The notes under the pieces are model-generated. The model did not search any database and was not told where the DNA came from. It saw nothing but the letters and a program-made list of their open reading frames with translations. Below, in pieces: positions 16,515-24,600 of a stretch of DNA of 38,989 nucleotides. A program made the position numbers and the translations under genes. Positions within the stretch are counted from its first letter, which is position 1, and each line of letters begins with the position of its first letter. Origin of the DNA: Lachnospiraceae bacterium (GTDB lineage: Bacteria > Bacillota > Clostridia > Lachnospirales > Lachnospiraceae); assembly GCA_009774145.1 (NCBI GenBank), contig VSND01000042.1, positions 1-38,989 on the forward strand, in the 5' to 3' direction.

Positions 16515-17018
16515 ATGGGAATGAAAATGTTCAGAAGATTTTTGAGCCTGACGGGAACTCTGCTGATTGTGGCGGTGATTGTCCTGTGCTCCATGCTGGT
16601 GCTGCCGGAGGTGCTGGATTATCATATGTACCATGTGCTGAGCGGGAGCATGGAGCCCGGGATGCCGGTGGGGAGTCTGATCTATGTGCAGGCGGGGCCG
16701 CCGGAGGAAGTGAAAGAGGAAGAGATCATTGCGTTCTACAGTTCGCTGGAGGACAGCGGGATCATCACCCATCGGGTGACGGAGAATAATGTGGTATCCG
16801 GCATCTTCCGTACGAAAGGAGATGCCAATGAACAGGGCGACCCGCTGCCTGTCCCGTACGACCATTATATCGGCAGCGTCCGGTGGATCCTTCCCGGCAT
16901 GGGCACATTTCTGACCGGTATGACTTCGGTGAACGGGAAGATCGCGGCAGCGTGTGTAGTGATATTTGGCGTACTGCTGAATCTGGCGGGTTCCTGCAGG
17001 AAGAAAGACAGGATTTGA
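16515..17018 (+). CDS. sipW: SipW-type signal peptidase I
   Basis: Encodes 167 aa starting 2 bp after the previous stop. It is a membrane-bound S26B (ER/archaeal-type) signal peptidase that uses a Ser-His pair: S45 in HVLSGSMEPGMPVGS and H86 in IITHRV. The later GDANEQGD motif is also conserved. There is one membrane helix at the N-terminus (10-32) and another near the C-terminus (about 140-160). Such enzymes process TasA/camelysin-type precursors, which fits the cluster. The substrate gene in this operon is truncated, so the enzyme may now serve other substrates. Its stop codon overlaps the -35 of the next promoter. Confidence 0.9.
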   Translation: MGMKMFRRFLSLTGTLLIVAVIVLCSMLVLPEVLDYHMYHVLSGSMEPGMPVGSLIYVQAGPPEEVKEEEIIAFYSSLEDSGIITHRVTENNVVSGIFRTKGDANEQGDPLPVPYDHYIGSVRWILPGMGTFLTGMTSVNGKIAAACVVIFGVLLNLAGSCRKKDRI

Positions 17019-17043
17019 CAGGCGCATTGTCTCATGCTACAAT
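17015..17043 (+). promoter_or_regulatory. Strong sigma-A promoter for the MATE gene
   Basis: Consensus TTGACA (17015-17020), 17-bp spacer and TACAAT (17038-17043). The -35 overlaps the sipW stop codon. The predicted leader is about 125 nt and contains a terminator hairpin. Confidence 0.8.
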
Positions 17044-17094
17044 AAGTTCATAAAACCCGCAGGGAGTGGATTTTTCTGGACCATGTCCATTTTC

Positions 17095-17141
17095 GCCACA
17101 CAGTTACGGATCACAGATCCGGAAGCTGTGTGGCATTTTTT
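17095..17141 (+). terminator. Leader terminator (possible attenuator) before the MATE gene
   Basis: Nine bp (17095-17103 with 17126-17134) plus six bp (17107-17112 with 17116-17121), followed by six T residues. It lies between the MATE promoter and start codon, so it should stop most transcripts initiated there unless relieved. A smaller upstream hairpin (TGGAC...GTCCA, about 17077-17090) and a GTGG sequence complementary to the terminator's 5' arm could form an alternative fold. It may also simply end the sipW operon. Confidence 0.75.
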
Positions 17142-17175
17142 GTATACAATATCAGGAAAAGGAAGGAAAAAAGTT

Positions 17176-18525
17176 ATGGGACAGACGTTTATGAAAGAAA
17201 AGGGAATTCTGTATCTGGTGCTTACCATGTCGCTGCCGATGGTACTGTCCATGATGGTCAATTCTCTCTATAACATTATTGACAGTTATTTTGTGGCAAA
17301 GATCAGCGAGGATGCCATGACGGCGCTGTCGCTGGTATATCCGCTGCAGAACCTGATCAATGCGGCGACCATTGGTTTTGGCGTGGGGATCAATGCAGTG
17401 ATTGCGTATTTTCTGGGGGCGCAGGAATATAAGAAGGCGGACCGGGCAGCAACTCAGGGAACGCTGCTGAATGTGCTTCATGGCCTGGTACTGATGATCG
17501 TATGCATTGCCGTCCTTCCGTCATTTCTTGGACTGTTTACCACAGATGCTGCAACGATCGATATGGGGGTACGGTATTCCAGGATCGTGTTCGGATTTGC
17601 AGTTATCATATCGATGGACCTTTCGTTTGAGAAGGTCTTTCAGGCAGTGGGAAAGATGACGGTATCCATGATCAGCATGCTTTGCGGCTGTATTGCCAAC
17701 ATCATTCTGGATCCGCTGCTGATCTTCGGATGGGGCCCCTTTCCGGCTCTGGGGATCGAAGGGGCAGCCATCGCCACCGGGCTGGGGCAGGTGCTGACGC
17801 TTGTGATGTATCTGTGTTATTATGTTCTTCGTCCGATTCCGGTGAAGCTTCGGTTATCCTGTGTAAAGCCGGACCGGGAGGTTGTAAAACGCCTTTACGC
17901 AGTCGGCATCTCGGCTTCTTTGACCCTGTCGCTGCCTTCCCTTATGATCTCCTGCCTGAATGTGATCCTGTCCGGATTTTCTCAGGCCTGTGTACTGGTG
18001 CTGGGGGTCTACTACAAGCTGCAGACTTTTCTGTATCTGACCGCGAACGGAATCGTTCAGGGGATCCGCCCGTTGATCGGATATAATTACGGGGCCAGGA
18101 TGTATGACAGGGTACAGAAGATCTACCGGACCTCTCTGTATCTGATCGCGGCGATCATGGCACTGGGAACGGTTCTGTGTCTGGTATTTCCGGCTCCGCT
18201 GATGGGGCTGTTTACGGACCGTCCGGATACGGTATCGGCGGGTGCATCCGCTCTCCGGATCATCTGCATCGGATTTGCGGTTTCTTCGGTATCCGTGACC
18301 ACGTGCGGAGCGCTGGAGGGTCTTGGAATGGGAAAACCGTCCCTGCTCATATCGCTGTGCCGTTACCTGCTGTTCCTGCTTCCGGCGGCATTCCTGTTAA
18401 GCCGCATTCTGGGGGTATCCGGCGTCTGGTTCGGCTTTCCGGCGGCCGAGTTTCTGACGGCGGGCATATCAGGTATCCTGTTTCAGAGAGCAGTCCGGTT
18501 TGAGAATAACAAAAGGGAAGCATGA
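17176..18525 (+). CDS. MATE-family multidrug/sodium antiporter
   Basis: Encodes 449 aa from an ATG at 17176 behind AAGGAAAAA. The ATG at 17083 would add 31 residues encoded by the leader hairpin and is unlikely. There are twelve hydrophobic segments in two bundles. MATE hallmarks include LTMSLPMVLSMMVNSLYNIIDSYFVAK at the N-terminus, ALSLVYPLQNLINAATIGFGVG, and the mid-protein ILDPLLIFGWG and GIRPLIGYNYGARM motifs. Such transporters export cationic or other toxic compounds with Na+ or H+ influx. Transcription appears to come from a dedicated promoter with a leader terminator. Confidence 0.93.
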   Translation: MGQTFMKEKGILYLVLTMSLPMVLSMMVNSLYNIIDSYFVAKISEDAMTALSLVYPLQNLINAATIGFGVGINAVIAYFLGAQEYKKADRAATQGTLLNVLHGLVLMIVCIAVLPSFLGLFTTDAATIDMGVRYSRIVFGFAVIISMDLSFEKVFQAVGKMTVSMISMLCGCIANIILDPLLIFGWGPFPALGIEGAAIATGLGQVLTLVMYLCYYVLRPIPVKLRLSCVKPDREVVKRLYAVGISASLTLSLPSLMISCLNVILSGFSQACVLVLGVYYKLQTFLYLTANGIVQGIRPLIGYNYGARMYDRVQKIYRTSLYLIAAIMALGTVLCLVFPAPLMGLFTDRPDTVSAGASALRIICIGFAVSSVSVTTCGALEGLGMGKPSLLISLCRYLLFLLPAAFLLSRILGVSGVWFGFPAAEFLTAGISGILFQRAVRFENNKREA

Positions 18526-18545
18526 TTCTGTGATGGAAGCAGACA

Positions 18546-18590
18546 GGTGCGAAGGATTCTGGTAAAAACCGGAAGTTCGCACCTTTTTTT
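18546..18590 (+). terminator. MATE gene terminator
   Basis: Eight-bp outer stem (18546-18553 with 18576-18583) with an inner CCGG-containing hairpin, followed by seven T residues. Confidence 0.85.
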
Positions 18591-19178
18591 ATATGATTTT
18601 TTTCTTTCAGGCGTTTAAAATAGCATCATACCGAATTCCTTAAGCCACGGATTACCGGGAGACCGGGTCCGGGCGGTGCCGCCGCCTCTGGACGGACGGT
18701 ATGCCGGAGCGGTAGAGAGGTGTTATATAATGATGTATCGGAGGTTCGAATCCTCCACTGTTTCAGGGAAACAGTTTGCTTAGTGGCAAAGCGATCATTA
18801 CAACCGTTGCACGGAACATGCAACTCCAGGCCGGAAGGTTTGTGTTCCCTGCTTTTCCCGGAAACTTTGCAGGAAACGGCAGGATGCCGGGAGATGTCCG
18901 GGACTTTGTCCTGGGAGATATGCCCGGATTCTGCGGATTCTGTAAAGACTTCAGCTGTGAAAAGGCAGCAGATCCTCGGATACCGAAGGAGCTCGTTTTG
19001 CAGACAGCCGATGCCGCTGCGCAAAGGTCCTCTGCAGGATGGCTTTTTCTTAAGAGCTCTCCCCGTTTTCGCGGTGGGAAAAGCAGACACACTTCCATCA
19101 AAAGTTATCAAAAAATCATATCTGCTCAGGCAGGGAACATGGCCGGCGGCAGATGCAGAAGGATAGAAGGAGGGTATC
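18591..19178 (+). other. 588-bp non-coding, highly structured gap
   Basis: No credible protein gene: open frames on both strands lack start signals and protein-like composition. The stretch contains the permuted tRNA at 18728-18800 and several perfect or long inverted repeats. Examples are GTTGCA/TGCAAC (18806-18824), TCCCGG/CCGGGA near 18856-18892, TCCGGG/CCCGGA near 18896-18927, TGCAGA/TCTGCA near 19000-19038, and ATCTGC/GCAGAT near 19118-19155 just before the slipin ribosome binding site. It may be one large structured RNA or the leader of the slipin gene. Confidence 0.5.
18728..18800 (+). ncRNA. Circularly permuted tRNA-like gene
   Basis: All arms of a tRNA are present, but the 3' half precedes the 5' half. 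In tRNA numbering: 39-43 = 18730-18734; variable loop GTATC = 18735-18739 (C48 present); T stem GGAGG/CCTCC with loop TTCGAAT = 18740-18756; acceptor 66-72 = 18757-18763 and C73 = 18764; a 4-nt linker AGGG; acceptor 1-7 AAACAGT = 18769-18775, pairing perfectly; D stem GCTT/AAGC with loop AGTGGCA (A14, GG, A21) = 18778-18792; G26 = 18793; 27-31 ATCAT = 18794-18798, pairing perfectly with ATGAT. G18768 can pair with C73, a tRNA-His-like feature. The anticodon loop is open and the anticodon cannot be assigned. No CCA is encoded. Whether it yields a functional tRNA is unknown. Confidence 0.6.
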
Positions 19179-20297
19179 ATGAAATACATAATCAAAGAAC
19201 AGGAATGCGGATATCTGATGAAGAACGGTATTCTGGAAAAACTGCTGTTTGCCGGAAAGTACAGTCTGTTTTCCTGGATGGGATATGAACTGAAGACGGT
19301 ATCCATGACCGGAGAGGTTGATACGCAGGGGCTGCCGGCGGAGCTTCTGATGAAACACCCGGAATTTGCTTCCCGGGTAGTGCGGGTGCAGATTCCGGAT
19401 ACATGCATCGGGCTTCATATGGTAAACGGCGCATATCAGCGGTTCCTCATGAGCGGGGAGGCGCTGTACTGGAATGTCTATGAATCCAATGAGGTCCGTC
19501 TGGTGGACGTGACGGGCACGCAGATCACGGAAGAACAGGTGCCCCGGATGTACCTGCATCTGCTTCCGGCGAGGCTGTATAAGAAGATGGTCATCGGAGA
19601 CGGGGAGACCGGGCTTCTGTACATTGACGGCCATTATACCGAACAGCTCGGATGCGGGACTTATTATTACTGGATCTATGCCCACGAGGTATCCTGCAAG
19701 ATCTTCAACCTGAAGATTCAGCAGCTTGATATCTCCGGACAGGAGATTCTGACTGCCGACAAGGTGGGGATCCGCCTGAATATCCTGTGCAGCTACCGAA
19801 TCACGGATCCGCTGTCGCTGGTGCAGAAGACAGATGGTACCGGAAAGCTCCTGTATGCGAAGATCCAGCTTCTGGCAAGGGAGTATGTGGGACAGTATCG
19901 TCTGGATGAGCTGCTGGCCCAGAAGGAGGAGATCGGGAAGTTCCTGTACGAACAGATGAAGGCGCTGCAGGCAGAATACTGCGTGGAGATTCTGGATGTG
20001 GGCATCAAGGACATCATCCTGCCGGGCGAGATCCGGGAGATCATGAACACCGTTCTGGTGGCAGAGAAAAAGGCACAGGCCAATGTCGTCATGCGCCGGG
20101 AAGAGGTGGCTTCCACCAGAAGTCTTCTCAATACGGCGAAGCTGATGGAGGAAAACCGGATCCTGTACCGCCTGAAGGAGCTGGAATATCTGGAGCGCAT
20201 CTGCGACAAGGTGGGAACCATCTCCCTGAACGGAGCAGGAAATATTCTGGAGCAGCTTGCCGCGCTGACGCTTCCGGAGGGACCGAAGGCATCATAA
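19179..20297 (+). CDS. Slipin-type SPFH (band 7) domain protein
   Basis: Encodes 372 aa from an ATG behind AGAAGGAGGG. The SPFH/prohibitin-homology domain covers about residues 165-310 (FNLKIQQLDISGQEILTADKVGIRLNILCSYRITDP, then LAREYVGQYRLDELLAQKEEI and VEILDVGIKDIILPGEIREIM). It is followed by the charged helix EKKAQANVVMRREEVASTRSLLNTAKLMEEN that drives oligomerisation. The first 160 residues are a family-specific extension without an obvious membrane hairpin. Slipins form ring-like membrane scaffolds and often pair with NfeD proteases, but no nfeD gene is adjacent. It is a single-gene unit downstream of the structured gap. Confidence 0.88.
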   Translation: MKYIIKEQECGYLMKNGILEKLLFAGKYSLFSWMGYELKTVSMTGEVDTQGLPAELLMKHPEFASRVVRVQIPDTCIGLHMVNGAYQRFLMSGEALYWNVYESNEVRLVDVTGTQITEEQVPRMYLHLLPARLYKKMVIGDGETGLLYIDGHYTEQLGCGTYYYWIYAHEVSCKIFNLKIQQLDISGQEILTADKVGIRLNILCSYRITDPLSLVQKTDGTGKLLYAKIQLLAREYVGQYRLDELLAQKEEIGKFLYEQMKALQAEYCVEILDVGIKDIILPGEIREIMNTVLVAEKKAQANVVMRREEVASTRSLLNTAKLMEENRILYRLKELEYLERICDKVGTISLNGAGNILEQLAALTLPEGPKAS

Positions 20298-20306
20298 AAA
20301 TACCGA

Positions 20307-20336
20307 TAAGGGGAGATGTTTACCAGTCTCCCCTTA
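20307..20336. terminator. Hairpin between convergent genes
   Basis: A 10-bp stem (20307-20316 with 20327-20336). No T-run follows, and the hairpin overlaps the 3' end of the minus-strand gene. It may end both transcripts. Confidence 0.4.
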
Positions 20337-20559
20337 CTTCGTCCATGGCGTTCCACAGTTCTTCCAGCGTAAGAACTGCTTTGGGTTTTGCTGCTTCTTT
20401 GCAGTTATCATGCAGGATGCTGTTCTGATTCGCGTCAATCACCTGGCAGGCGCCGTATTTTCCCAGTGCTTCAATGTAGTAGGCGCAGACTTCTCCCGGT
20501 TTGGCAGTGCGTCTTCTGGTTTTGGAGCTGGATGAAGTTTTTGCAGTGTCGGTTGTCAT
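20320..20559 (-). CDS. Small protein of unknown function (79 aa)
   Basis: The ATG at 20559 has a good GGAGGAAACTT site; a longer in-frame start at 20640 lacks one. After a Ser/Lys/Arg-rich N-terminus (MTTDTAKTSSSSKTRRR) comes a compact segment, PGEVCAYYIEALGKYGACQVIDANQ, resembling a short beta-barrel-like start seen in some uncharacterised clostridial proteins. It ends in an acidic helix (LTLEELWNAMDEV). No membrane segment is present. It may be the N-terminal piece of a longer family. It lies 65 bp downstream of the AraC-type gene on the same strand, which may be read through into it. Confidence 0.55.
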   Translation of the reverse strand: MTTDTAKTSSSSKTRRRTAKPGEVCAYYIEALGKYGACQVIDANQNSILHDNCKEAAKPKAVLTLEELWNAMDEVRGDW

Positions 20560-20623
20560 AAGTTTCCTCCATGGTAACATTGTCTTTCCGAAAGAAAAGG
20601 GATGGTATTTTATGTGCGGTCGG

Positions 20624-21490
20624 TCAGACATCGGCTGCACTGTATTTTCGATATTCGGTTGGCGACATTCCCTTCTGTTTTTTGAAGATGCGGCTGAAAT
20701 ACAGCGGATTGTCGTAACCTACAAGGGTGCTGATCTCGGCGATGTTATAGCTGGTCGTCTCCAGCAGCATCTGGGCGTTGGCCATGCGCCGCTCGACCAG
20801 GTACTGCATGGGTGTGGTGTGGACGTACTGCCTGAAACTGCGGATGAACCAGCTGACGCTCATGCCCCGGGAGGCTGCGTAGTCTTCAATGCTGATGTTT
20901 GAACTGTAATTTTTGTTAAAATACTGTATGGCATACTCCATCTCTGCGTTCAGGTATGCGTCTTTTTGCCGGTGTTCTCTGCCGGTCTGTCTCTCGATCC
21001 GGATCAGGAGTTCCAGAAGCAGCAGGGTCAGAAGTTCCGGATAATGAGTCTGGCATCTCTGGAGTTCCTGGATCATCTGCCTGAAGATCCTGGAATATTC
21101 CAGCGAGGTTCCGGTATTGAGAATGCGCATGCCGGTTCTGATTCCGTAGTGACGGAGGATGTTTGTTACATTATTTCCGGTAAAATGGACCCAGTACACC
21201 TCCGTCTGTTCTTCGCCATAATAGATATACCGCTGCGGCTCTCCCGGGCGGTAGAGTACCATATGTCCTGCGGTGATCACCGTATCTTTTTCACTTTTGT
21301 CAAAATAAAAATGCGCCTTTCCGGCTGCAATGTAAAGCAGCTGAAAATCCCGCCTTCCCTTCGGCCTGTGAGTGGGCAGTCTGGGGCGGGTATACAGATG
21401 ATAGGTTCCGCAGCTTCCCACAATCAGCGGTCTGCTCTTGTCCTTAAAGTCCACCAGTGACCGGTTCAGATATGCGGAATTGATATACAT
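20624..21490 (-). CDS. AraC-family regulator with cupin sensor domain
   Basis: Encodes 288 aa with an AAAGGAG site. The N-terminal half is an AraC-type sugar-sensing cupin (RRDFQLLYIAAGKAHFYFD, then AGHMVLYRPGEPQRYIY and VYWVHFTG). The C-terminal 100 residues carry two helix-turn-helices (ISIEDYAASRGMSVSWFIRSFRQY and NIAEISTLVGYDNPLYFSRIFKKQKGMSPTEYR). It is divergent from the GH2 beta-galactosidase gene with a 171-bp intergenic region, the classic layout of a local activator. Binding of a galactoside or galactose as inducer is an inference. Confidence 0.93.
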   Translation of the reverse strand: MYINSAYLNRSLVDFKDKSRPLIVGSCGTYHLYTRPRLPTHRPKGRRDFQLLYIAAGKAHFYFDKSEKDTVITAGHMVLYRPGEPQRYIYYGEEQTEVYWVHFTGNNVTNILRHYGIRTGMRILNTGTSLEYSRIFRQMIQELQRCQTHYPELLTLLLLELLIRIERQTGREHRQKDAYLNAEMEYAIQYFNKNYSSNISIEDYAASRGMSVSWFIRSFRQYVHTTPMQYLVERRMANAQMLLETTSYNIAEISTLVGYDNPLYFSRIFKKQKGMSPTEYRKYSAADV

Positions 21491-21564
21491 GCGGTGCTCC
21501 TTTCAGCCCCATGCCTGCTGCGGGCAGATGTTTTTCGGATATTGTATCATTTTGTGCATGTTTT

Positions 21565-21584
21565 GTCCAATGGAGTCCATGGAC
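21565..21584 (+). promoter_or_regulatory. Candidate AraC-type operator
   Basis: Two adjacent near-copies, GTCCAATGGA (21565-21574) and GTCCATGGAC (21575-21584); the second is a perfect palindrome and overlaps the -35 of the GH2 promoter. Tandem half-sites next to the -35 are typical for AraC-type activators. Confidence 0.45.
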
Positions 21585-21608
21585 GTTTTTGGTGAATGTG
21601 GCTATAAT
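21580..21608 (+). promoter_or_regulatory. Promoter of the GH2 gene
   Basis: Consensus -10 TATAAT (21603-21608) with a weak -35, TGGACG (21580-21585), at 17-bp spacing. A weak -35 covered by a candidate operator fits an activator-dependent promoter. Confidence 0.6.
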
Positions 21609-21661
21609 AACAGGCAGAAAGTGAACGGGGATGTGCAAAATAACAAAAAGGAGGTTTTGAT

Positions 21662-24600
21662 ATGATCGTACCGCGACATTATGAAGACCTGAAGGTGCTT
21701 CACGAAAACACCATGCCGGCCAGGGCGTATTATATCCCGGCATCGGTGCGGATGGATACTCTGGTGGAAAGGAGAGAGGATTCGGACCGGCTGCAGCTGC
21801 TGAACGGAGAATGGCGCTTTCGGTATTATGACAGTATCTTCCAGCTGAAGGATGCATTTTATGAGATGGATTATGATATCTTGTCCCATGACCGGATAAG
21901 TGTGCCGGGGACGTGGCAGATGGCAGGCTTTGACTCCCATCAGTATATCAATATCCGGTATCCGTTTCCCTTTGATCCGCCGTATGTGCCTCAGAATAAT
22001 CCGTGCGGGGCCTATGTACAGGAATTTATTTATGAGAAGGATGCGGCGGCACCGAAGGCGTATCTGAATTTTGAAGGGGTGGATTCCTGCTTTTATGTAT
22101 GGCTCAACGGGAGTTATGTGGGGTACAGCCAGGTGTCGCACTGCACCAGTGAATTTGACGTAAGCAGTGTGATTCGGGAAGGAAAGAACCGGCTGGCGGT
22201 GCTGGTGCTGAAATGGTGCGACGGAAGCTATCTGGAGGATCAGGATAAATTCCGCATGAGCGGTATTTTCCGGGATGTCTATCTGCTGAAGCGCCCAAAG
22301 AAGGCGATTCGGGATTATTTTATAAGAACAGATATTCAAAAAGGCACGGCGGCAATATCCATTCGGCTTCAGTATTTTCAGGAAATCACAGCAACGGCGG
22401 CAACCCTCTATGATGCGAAAGGGCAGCAGGCGGCCTGTGCCCGGTGCCAGGAGGGAGAAGAGCTTCTGCTTGAAATCCGGGATCCGGTCTTGTGGAATAC
22501 GGAAACGCCGTATCTCTATACGCTGGTGCTGGATACAGAGTCAGAGGTGATTGTGGAGCATGTGGGACTCCGCCGGATGGAGATCGTGGATCATGCGGTG
22601 TGCTTTAACGGAAAACCCATCATCTTCCGGGGCGTCAACCGGCATGATTCGGATCCGGTCACAGGACCGGTGTGCAGTGTGGAACAGATGATGAAAGACC
22701 TGACTCTGATGAAACGGCATAATATCAATGCCATTCGTGCCAGTCACTATCCCAATGCGCCGGTGTTTCTGCAGCTGTGCGACCGGTACGGCTTTCTGGT
22801 CATCGACGAGGCGGATGTGGAGAGCCACGGACCGGTGGAAATCTATCACAGAGACAACAGTAATACGAATAAATTTGACCGGTGGAATGAACCCGTTGCG
22901 GACAATCCGCTGTGGGAGGAATCGATTCTGGACCGGGTACGGCTCATGGTGGAGCGGGACAAGAACCGTCCCTGCATCGTCATCTGGTCCATGGGAAATG
23001 AAAGCGCCTACGGCTGCAATTTTGTGAAGGCGCTGAAATGGACGAAGGAATACGACCCTTCCAGACTGACGCACTATGAGAGTGCCCGATACCGAAAGAG
23101 CGGGAAAACGTATGATTACTCCTGCCTGGATCTGTACAGCCGGATGTATCCGGCATTTGAGGAAATTGAAGAATATCTGAACCGGGGGCCGGGAAAACCG
23201 ATGATTCTCTGTGAGTACAGCCATTCCATGGGAAACGGCCCGGGAGATCTGGAGGACTATTTTGAACTGTTTCAGAAGCATGACCAGATGTGCGGTGGAT
23301 TTGTGTGGGAGTGGTGCGATCATGCCGTCTTCCATGGAGAGACACCGGAAGGAAAGAAGATCTGGCATTACGGCGGCGATCACGGGGAAGCGGTTCATGA
23401 CGGAAATTTCTGCATGGACGGTCTGGTGTATCCGGACCGTACGCCCCATACAGGGCTTCTGGAGTACCGGAATGTGTACCGGCCGGTGCGGGTGGTGTCT
23501 TTTGAACAGGAGAGCCGGACGCTTACGGTTCGAAACCAGATGGATTTTATCGATCTGAAGGATTATGCAGAAATACATTACGAGGTAAGCTGCGATGGTA
23601 TCTGTCAGGAGAGCGGCGTGCTTCCTGCCATCCAGGCAAAGCCGGGACAGACCGGAAGCGTTTGTCTGAAGATCGGGATTCCAGAGCGGGGAAGAGCGTA
23701 TCTGAAGCTGATCTGCCGCCGGAAGAAGGAAGAGGCTCTGGTTCCGGCAGGACATGTACTTGGCTGTGAGGAGATTCGGCTTTGGACAGAGGATGACAGA
23801 AACCAGACGGCCGTGAAGCTTCTGGAGGGGGAAGAGGTTTTGGACGGCGCGGATGCCCGTTCTGTGGAAAGCAGGGAGACGGATGAGGCCGTAATTCTGA
23901 AGGGAGCGGATTTTACTTATATTTATGATAAAAGAACCGGGCTTTTTTCCAGTCTCTGCTGTGAAGGAAGGGAATATCTGGACCGTCCCATGGAGCTGAA
24001 TATCTGGCGCGCGCCCACAGACAACGACATGTATGTCAAACTGGAGTGGAAGCGGGCGCAGTACGACAGGGCAGGCACAAGGGCGTACACGACCTGTGTC
24101 CGCAAGAGACGTACATCGGTAGAGATTGTAAGCAGTATGTCGCTGTCAGCGGATACGGTTCAGCGCATGATGGATGTAAATGCGGTCTGGGTAATTGACA
24201 GTTCCGGCGGGATTCATATGAGTCTTCAGGTGCACCGGAATATGGAGTTTCCAGAGCTTCCCAGATTCGGACTCCGCCTGTTTCTGGATCAGAGGTACTG
24301 CCGGGTATCCTACTGCGGCATGGGGCCTTATGAAAGCTATGCGGATAAGCACCGGGCGTCCGGTTACGGCCTGTATCATGCGGATGTAGAAGAACTGCAT
24401 GAAGATTACATCCGTCCGCAGGAAAACGGAAGCCATATGGACTGTGATTATGTGCTGCTGTCGGATGAAGAAGCCGGTCTGGCGGCCGTATCGGAGCAGG
24501 TTTTTTCCTTTAACGCATCTAAGTATACGCAGGAGGAGCTGGAGAAAAAGACACACAATTACGAACTGGAACCTTCCGGCAGTACGGTTCTGTGCCTGGA

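Noticed and set aside
18696..18766. A normal-order tRNA using 18690-18702 as acceptor 5' strand
   Set aside because: It needs three G-T pairs in the acceptor, has no D stem or anticodon stem, and is too short; the permuted reading uses perfect pairs throughout.
18591..19100. Group I or group II intron halves flanking the permuted tRNA
   Set aside because: I could not find convincing P/Q/R/S elements or a domain V, so no intron is annotated; it remains a hypothesis for a covariance search.
18776..19288. A 170-aa plus-strand ORF (and a 260-aa minus ORF) in the structured gap
   Set aside because: Neither has a ribosome binding site or protein-like composition, and both run into the slipin gene; I treat the gap as non-coding.
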